DNA of 8,025 nucleotides, taken from contig DIUS01000012.1 in the NCBI GenBank assembly GCA_002423075.1, forward strand, positions 10,298 through 18,322. Direction: 5' to 3'. The notes under the pieces are model-generated. The model did not search any database. It saw nothing but the letters and a program-made list of their open reading frames with translations, and was not told the DNA's origin. The position numbers and the translations under genes were made by a program. This DNA comes from Microbacteriaceae bacterium UBA6152 (lineage in GTDB: Bacteria > Actinomycetota > Actinomycetes > Actinomycetales > Microbacteriaceae). Shown piece by piece: positions 5,311 to 8,025 of the stretch. Within the stretch, counting starts at the first letter, position 1. Each line of letters starts with the position of its first letter.

Positions 5311-5508
5311 TCAGTGACCCGCGTCGTGCCCGTTCTGCGTGCCGGTCTTGTGGCTGTGCCGGTTCGCGACATCACGGTAGGCGAAGACGACGAGCCCGAG
5401 CATGAGGAAGACGAGGGCGGCGACGCCGGCGATGACCTCGGGCGGGGCGATGAGCGGTGCCAACTCTTCTTCGGAGGCGAGAATGGCGCTGGCCAGCGTC
5501 GTCAGCAT
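5311..5508 (-). CDS. Small single-pass membrane protein with His-rich tail, function unknown
   Basis: A 65-residue protein: a short acidic N-terminus with SEEELAPLIAPP (12-23), one strong transmembrane segment at about 24-43, then a basic/polar tail from YRDVANRHSH onward that has four histidines in its last 15 residues (51, 53, 61, 65). Charge distribution (acidic before, Arg/Lys after the hydrophobic segment) suggests the N-terminus outside and the C-terminus in the cytoplasm. It starts at ATG 5508 with GGGAG about 7 nt upstream, 49 bp after proA and 17 bp before nadD, so it is very likely co-transcribed. It is a real gene judging from its binding site, fit between neighbours and clean domain layout. 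I do not recognise a named family. The histidines could bind metal, but this is speculation. Confidence 0.75.
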   Translation of the reverse strand: MLTTLASAILASEEELAPLIAPPEVIAGVAALVFLMLGLVVFAYRDVANRHSHKTGTQNGHDAGH

Positions 5509-5557
5509 GCGGAACTCCCGTGGTCGAGGGTGAAGTGAGACACCAATCTACCGCGGA

Positions 5558-6859
5558 TCACCCCCGCACCTGTCCAGCGCCGCGCACGATCCACTTCGTA
5601 CTCGTGAGTTCGGGGAGGCCCATGGGCCCACGAGCGTGGAGCTTCTGCGTCGAAATGCCGACTTCGGCGCCGAACCCGAACTCGCCGCCGTCACTGAATC
5701 GCGTCGAGGCGTTGACCATGACGACGGCGGAGTCGACCTCGGCGAGAAAACGCTCAGCGTTGGCCATGTCGCGCGTGATGATGGACTCGGTGTGCTGCGT
5801 CGAATAGCGCCGGATGTGCTCGAGCGCAGCATCCAGATCATCGACGACGGCAACCGACAGCTCGAGGGCCATGTGCTCGGTGGCGAAGTCGACCTCGGTG
5901 GCGGGCTCGAGTGCGGCATCGATGGCCCGCGCGCGGTCGTCGCCGCGCACGATGACGCCGGATTCTCGCAGCGCATCGAGCATCGGTGGCAGCAGGCGCG
6001 GCGCGGCCTCGCGGTGCACGAGCACCGTCTCGACCGCGTTGCAGACACTTGGCCGCTGCACCTTGGCGTTGTGCACGATGTCGACGGCGACGGTCTCGTC
6101 GGCACTCGCATCGAGATACACGTGCACGACCCCGGCCCCGGTCTCGATGACGGGCACCGTCGACTCGCGCACCACGGTCTGAATGAGGTCGGCGCTGCCG
6201 CGTGGGATCAGCACGTCGACGAGCCCGCGCGCGCGCATGAGCGCCGTGGCGCCCGCGCGACCGTGGGGGTCGATCGTCTGCACGGCATCGCGCGGCAGTC
6301 CGCTCTGCTCGAGCGCTCTCTGCAGCGTCTGCACGAGCACGCGGTTCGAGCTCTCGGCAGCACTGCCGCCGCGCAGCACCACCGCGTTGCCGCTCTTGAG
6401 CGCGAGGGCCGCTATGTCGACGGTGACGTTGGGACGCGCTTCGTAGATGGCGCCGACAACGCCGAACGGCACGCGCACCTGTCTGAGCTGGATGCCGTTG
6501 GGCAGGCGCGAGCCGCGCACGACCGTGCCGATCGGGTCGGGCAGGGCAATGACGTCGCGCACCGCCGCGGCGAGAGCTCGCACGCGCGCCTCGTCGAGCC
6601 GCAGGCGGTCGAGCAGCCCCGACGAAAGCCCGGTCGCGCTACCCCGCTCGAGGTCGTCGGCGTTCGCCGCCACGATCGCCACGATCGAGGCTTCGAGCGC
6701 GGTCGCGATGGCCTCGAGGGCCGCGTTCTTGCGATCGGTCGTGAGGGTCGCGAGCGCGCGCGATGCGGCCTTGGCCGCGTGCAACTGCTCATCGATCAGA
6801 CCGGGCTCGGGGGCCGGGTTGTCACCGTGATTCACGGGCGTTTCGACGAGCGACGACAT
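5558..6859 (-). CDS. proA: Glutamate-5-semialdehyde dehydrogenase (gamma-glutamyl phosphate reductase) ProA
   Basis: Second enzyme of proline synthesis: reduces gamma-glutamyl phosphate with NADPH to glutamate-5-semialdehyde, which cyclises to pyrroline-5-carboxylate. The 433-residue length includes an N-terminal extension of about 20 residues compared with typical members. Landmarks: VPFGVVGAIYEARPNVTVD at 130-148 and LKSGNAVVLRGGSAAESSN at 154-172 (nucleotide-binding part), VIETGAGVVHVYLD at 237-250, VQRPSVCNAVETVLVH at 267-282 with catalytic Cys273, NASTRFSDGGEFGFGAEVGIST at 383-404, and HARGPMGLPELTSTKW at 408-423, the usual ProA C-terminal block. ATG 6859 lies only 4 bp after the proB stop and has no Shine-Dalgarno sequence; translation may depend on proB termination, or on a TAGAAT box 6 bp before the ATG. 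ProA and ProB act together to channel the labile phosphate. Identification is firm. Confidence 0.97.
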   Translation of the reverse strand: MSSLVETPVNHGDNPAPEPGLIDEQLHAAKAASRALATLTTDRKNAALEAIATALEASIVAIVAANADDLERGSATGLSSGLLDRLRLDEARVRALAAAVRDVIALPDPIGTVVRGSRLPNGIQLRQVRVPFGVVGAIYEARPNVTVDIAALALKSGNAVVLRGGSAAESSNRVLVQTLQRALEQSGLPRDAVQTIDPHGRAGATALMRARGLVDVLIPRGSADLIQTVVRESTVPVIETGAGVVHVYLDASADETVAVDIVHNAKVQRPSVCNAVETVLVHREAAPRLLPPMLDALRESGVIVRGDDRARAIDAALEPATEVDFATEHMALELSVAVVDDLDAALEHIRRYSTQHTESIITRDMANAERFLAEVDSAVVMVNASTRFSDGGEFGFGAEVGISTQKLHARGPMGLPELTSTKWIVRGAGQVRG

Positions 6860-6863
6860 GCCG

Positions 6864-7670
6864 TCATTCTACGGGGGCGGCCTCGAACCAGGTTCCGACC
6901 TCGTCGCCGCGCAATGCCTCGTCCACCTGCGCTGCCGAGGTGAGTACGACCGGGATGCCCTGCGCCACGGCGAGTTTCGCAGCGGCGATCTTCGTGGCCG
7001 CTCCCCCGGTGCCGACGCCCGCTGCGCCGATCGACCCCAGCTCGACGCCGCTGAGATCGTCGTCGTGCCCGACGACCGCGATGCGCTCGGCGCCGGGCTC
7101 GTGGGGAGGCTTCGTGTAGAGCGCGTCGACGTCGCTCAGCAGCACGAGCAGATCGGCACCGATGAGTTCGCTCACGAGCCCTGCGAGCCGGTCGTTATCG
7201 CCGAAGCGGATCTCTTGCGTCGCCACGGTGTCGTTCTCGTTGACGATGACGAGAATGCGCAGGCCGAGCAGGCGCTCCATGGCTCGCTGCGCGTTGCTGC
7301 GCGGGGTCGGATGCTCGAGGTCGGTTGCTGTCAGCAGCACCTGCCCGGCCACGATGCCGTAGCGGTCGAGGCTCTCTTGATACCGGAAGATGAGCACGTT
7401 CTGACCCACGGCCGCCGCGGCCTGCTGCGTTGCCAGGTCGTTCGGGCGAGCATCCAGTTGCAAATAGGGCATGCCCGTCGCGATGGCCCCCGATGACACC
7501 AGCACGACCTCGGTGCCGCGCGCGTGCGCGCCGGCCAGAGCATCGACGAGCGGGCCGATCTGTGCGGTGTTCTCGCCGCTGATCGATGACGAGCCCACCT
7601 TGACGACGACGCGTCGAGCGCGCGCGACGGCATCGCGCCGGTTGCGCGCGGGGTCGAACTCAGTCGTCAT
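6864..7670 (-). CDS. proB: Glutamate 5-kinase ProB, short form without PUA domain
   Basis: First committed enzyme of proline synthesis: phosphorylates glutamate with ATP to gamma-glutamyl phosphate, and is usually feedback-inhibited by proline. From ATG 7670 it is 268 residues and contains only the amino-acid kinase domain: VVVKVGSSSISGEN at 21-34, VVLVSSGAIATGM at 55-67, VNENDTVATQEIRFGDND at 143-160, LLVLLSDVDALYT at 174-186 and GVGTGGAATKIAAAKLA at 218-234 (Ala where many have Met after GTGG). It ends soon after the GTWF block that closes the kinase domain, so the C-terminal PUA domain of the longer 360-370-residue form (as in E. coli) is absent. ATG 7670 is chosen because GGAG lies 8 nt upstream; the frame stays open further upstream but only through obg codons. 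It overlaps the end of obg by 11 bp. Identification is firm. Confidence 0.95.
   Translation of the reverse strand: MTTEFDPARNRRDAVARARRVVVKVGSSSISGENTAQIGPLVDALAGAHARGTEVVLVSSGAIATGMPYLQLDARPNDLATQQAAAAVGQNVLIFRYQESLDRYGIVAGQVLLTATDLEHPTPRSNAQRAMERLLGLRILVIVNENDTVATQEIRFGDNDRLAGLVSELIGADLLVLLSDVDALYTKPPHEPGAERIAVVGHDDDLSGVELGSIGAAGVGTGGAATKIAAAKLAVAQGIPVVLTSAAQVDEALRGDEVGTWFEAAPVE
6866..6871 (-). promoter_or_regulatory. Possible -10 box for a leaderless proA transcript
   Basis: TAGAAT on the minus strand (5 of 6 matches to TATAAT) ends 6 nt before the proA ATG, the geometry of leaderless transcription. It also forms the last codons and part of the stop of proB, and no convincing -35 box lies 16-18 bp upstream, so chance is a real possibility. 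Confidence 0.25.
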
Positions 7671-8025
7671 CGTCGCCGCTCCAGATGCCCGCCTCGCGCT
7701 CGGCGTCGAGCTCGGCGCGTGCGGCAGCCTTCGCGTCCATGCGCTCGTGATAGGTCTGGCGGCGTTGGCTCGTCGATGGGCGGTTCGCCGCGTCGAGACG
7801 CGGGTCGGTGCCACGAGGTGCCGTCAGAAGCTCGGCCGCGCTCGTGAGCGTGGGCTCCCAGTCGAAGATGACACCGTCACCCGCGCCGATGACGACGGTC
7901 GCGCCCGCGACCGCACCAGCCGTGAAGAGCGCGTCTTCGATGCCGATCTTCGCGAGTCGGTCGGCGAGGTATCCGACGGCCTCGTCGTTGCGAAAGTCGG
8001 TCTGCTGCACCCAGCGCTCGGGCTT
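7660..8025 (-). CDS. obg: Obg-family GTPase, C-terminal OCT domain (partial)
   Basis: Only the last 121 codons are in the window; the Obg fold and GTPase domain lie beyond position 8025. The visible part begins KPERWVQQTDF, continues with NDEAVGYLADRLAKIGIEDAL and AGAVAGATVVIG, and then GVIFDWEP, which together form the OCT (Obg C-terminal) domain found in Obg proteins of Gram-positive bacteria. A charged linker of about 40 residues and an acidic DDDD end follow. Obg (CgtA) is an essential GTPase that associates with the 50S subunit and links ribosome assembly to stress and growth state. It overlaps proB by 11 bp. In many actinobacteria rplU-rpmA-obg precede proB, so the ribosomal protein genes are probably just outside. 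The identification rests on the OCT domain plus gene order. Confidence 0.9.
   Translation of the reverse strand, partial: KPERWVQQTDFRNDEAVGYLADRLAKIGIEDALFTAGAVAGATVVIGAGDGVIFDWEPTLTSAAELLTAPRGTDPRLDAANRPSTSQRRQTYHERMDAKAAARAELDAEREAGIWSGDDDD

Noticed and set aside
5545..5576. TGGACA and TAGATT upstream of the 65-residue protein gene as a promoter
   Set aside because: Both boxes resemble the consensus, but the spacer is 20 bp, too long for a normal sigma-70-type promoter; operon read-through is simpler.
7671..7814. 48-residue N-terminal extension of ProB
   Set aside because: It is an alternative frame of the obg 3' end, rich in Arg/Ala/Ser as expected of a shadow; GGAG marks ATG 7670.
1..8025. 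A previously undescribed multi-gene system
   Set aside because: Most genes are recognisable housekeeping or metabolic genes in a typical actinobacterial order. The unknown genes (the 426-residue and 65-residue proteins) are single operon members and do not by themselves show a system.

Overview
This is a high-GC chromosomal segment in which every recognisable gene lies on the minus strand. The order obg - proB - proA - small membrane protein - nadD - envelope-type protein - rsfS is typical of Actinomycetota. The coding style (GTG starts, GC-rich third positions, SRR-type motifs, a Pro/Ala/Val-rich single-pass protein) suggests Micrococcales, probably Microbacteriaceae. That placement is inference from gene order and protein character, not a database result.

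Reading in the direction of transcription (from 8025 down to 1): the window opens inside obg, at its C-terminal OCT domain. obg overlaps proB (a glutamate 5-kinase with no PUA domain), and proB is followed 4 bp later by proA. Together they make glutamate-5-semialdehyde for proline synthesis. Next come a 65-residue single-pass membrane protein with a histidine-rich tail, then nadD (NAD synthesis), whose stop overlaps the start of a 426-residue proline-rich protein with a C-terminal membrane anchor. rsfS (ribosome silencing factor) closes the cluster. Gaps are -11, 4, 49, 17, -4 and 34 bp, which fits one housekeeping operon of ribosome-associated factors, proline synthesis and NAD synthesis.

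After rsfS comes an intergenic stretch (about 2675-2956) with a possible rsfS terminator hairpin, a plausible promoter, a clear tRNA-Ala(GGC) with encoded CCA, and a strong 9-bp hairpin just past the tRNA. Beyond it lie a PLP-dependent group II decarboxylase-like enzyme, pdxH (which makes PLP, the cofactor that enzyme needs), and the N-terminal part of a luciferase-like flavin-dependent oxidoreductase that runs off the window. That last gene has a good promoter with a palindrome in its spacer.

I found no mobile element, CRISPR array, prophage, toxin-antitoxin pair or recognisable new defence or biosynthetic system. The observations most worth following are the 426-residue membrane protein with its repeats, the histidine-tailed micro-protein, the decarboxylase-pdxH pairing, the palindrome-bearing promoter, and the TAnnnT boxes 6 bp before two start codons (pdxH, proA) that lack Shine-Dalgarno sequences.
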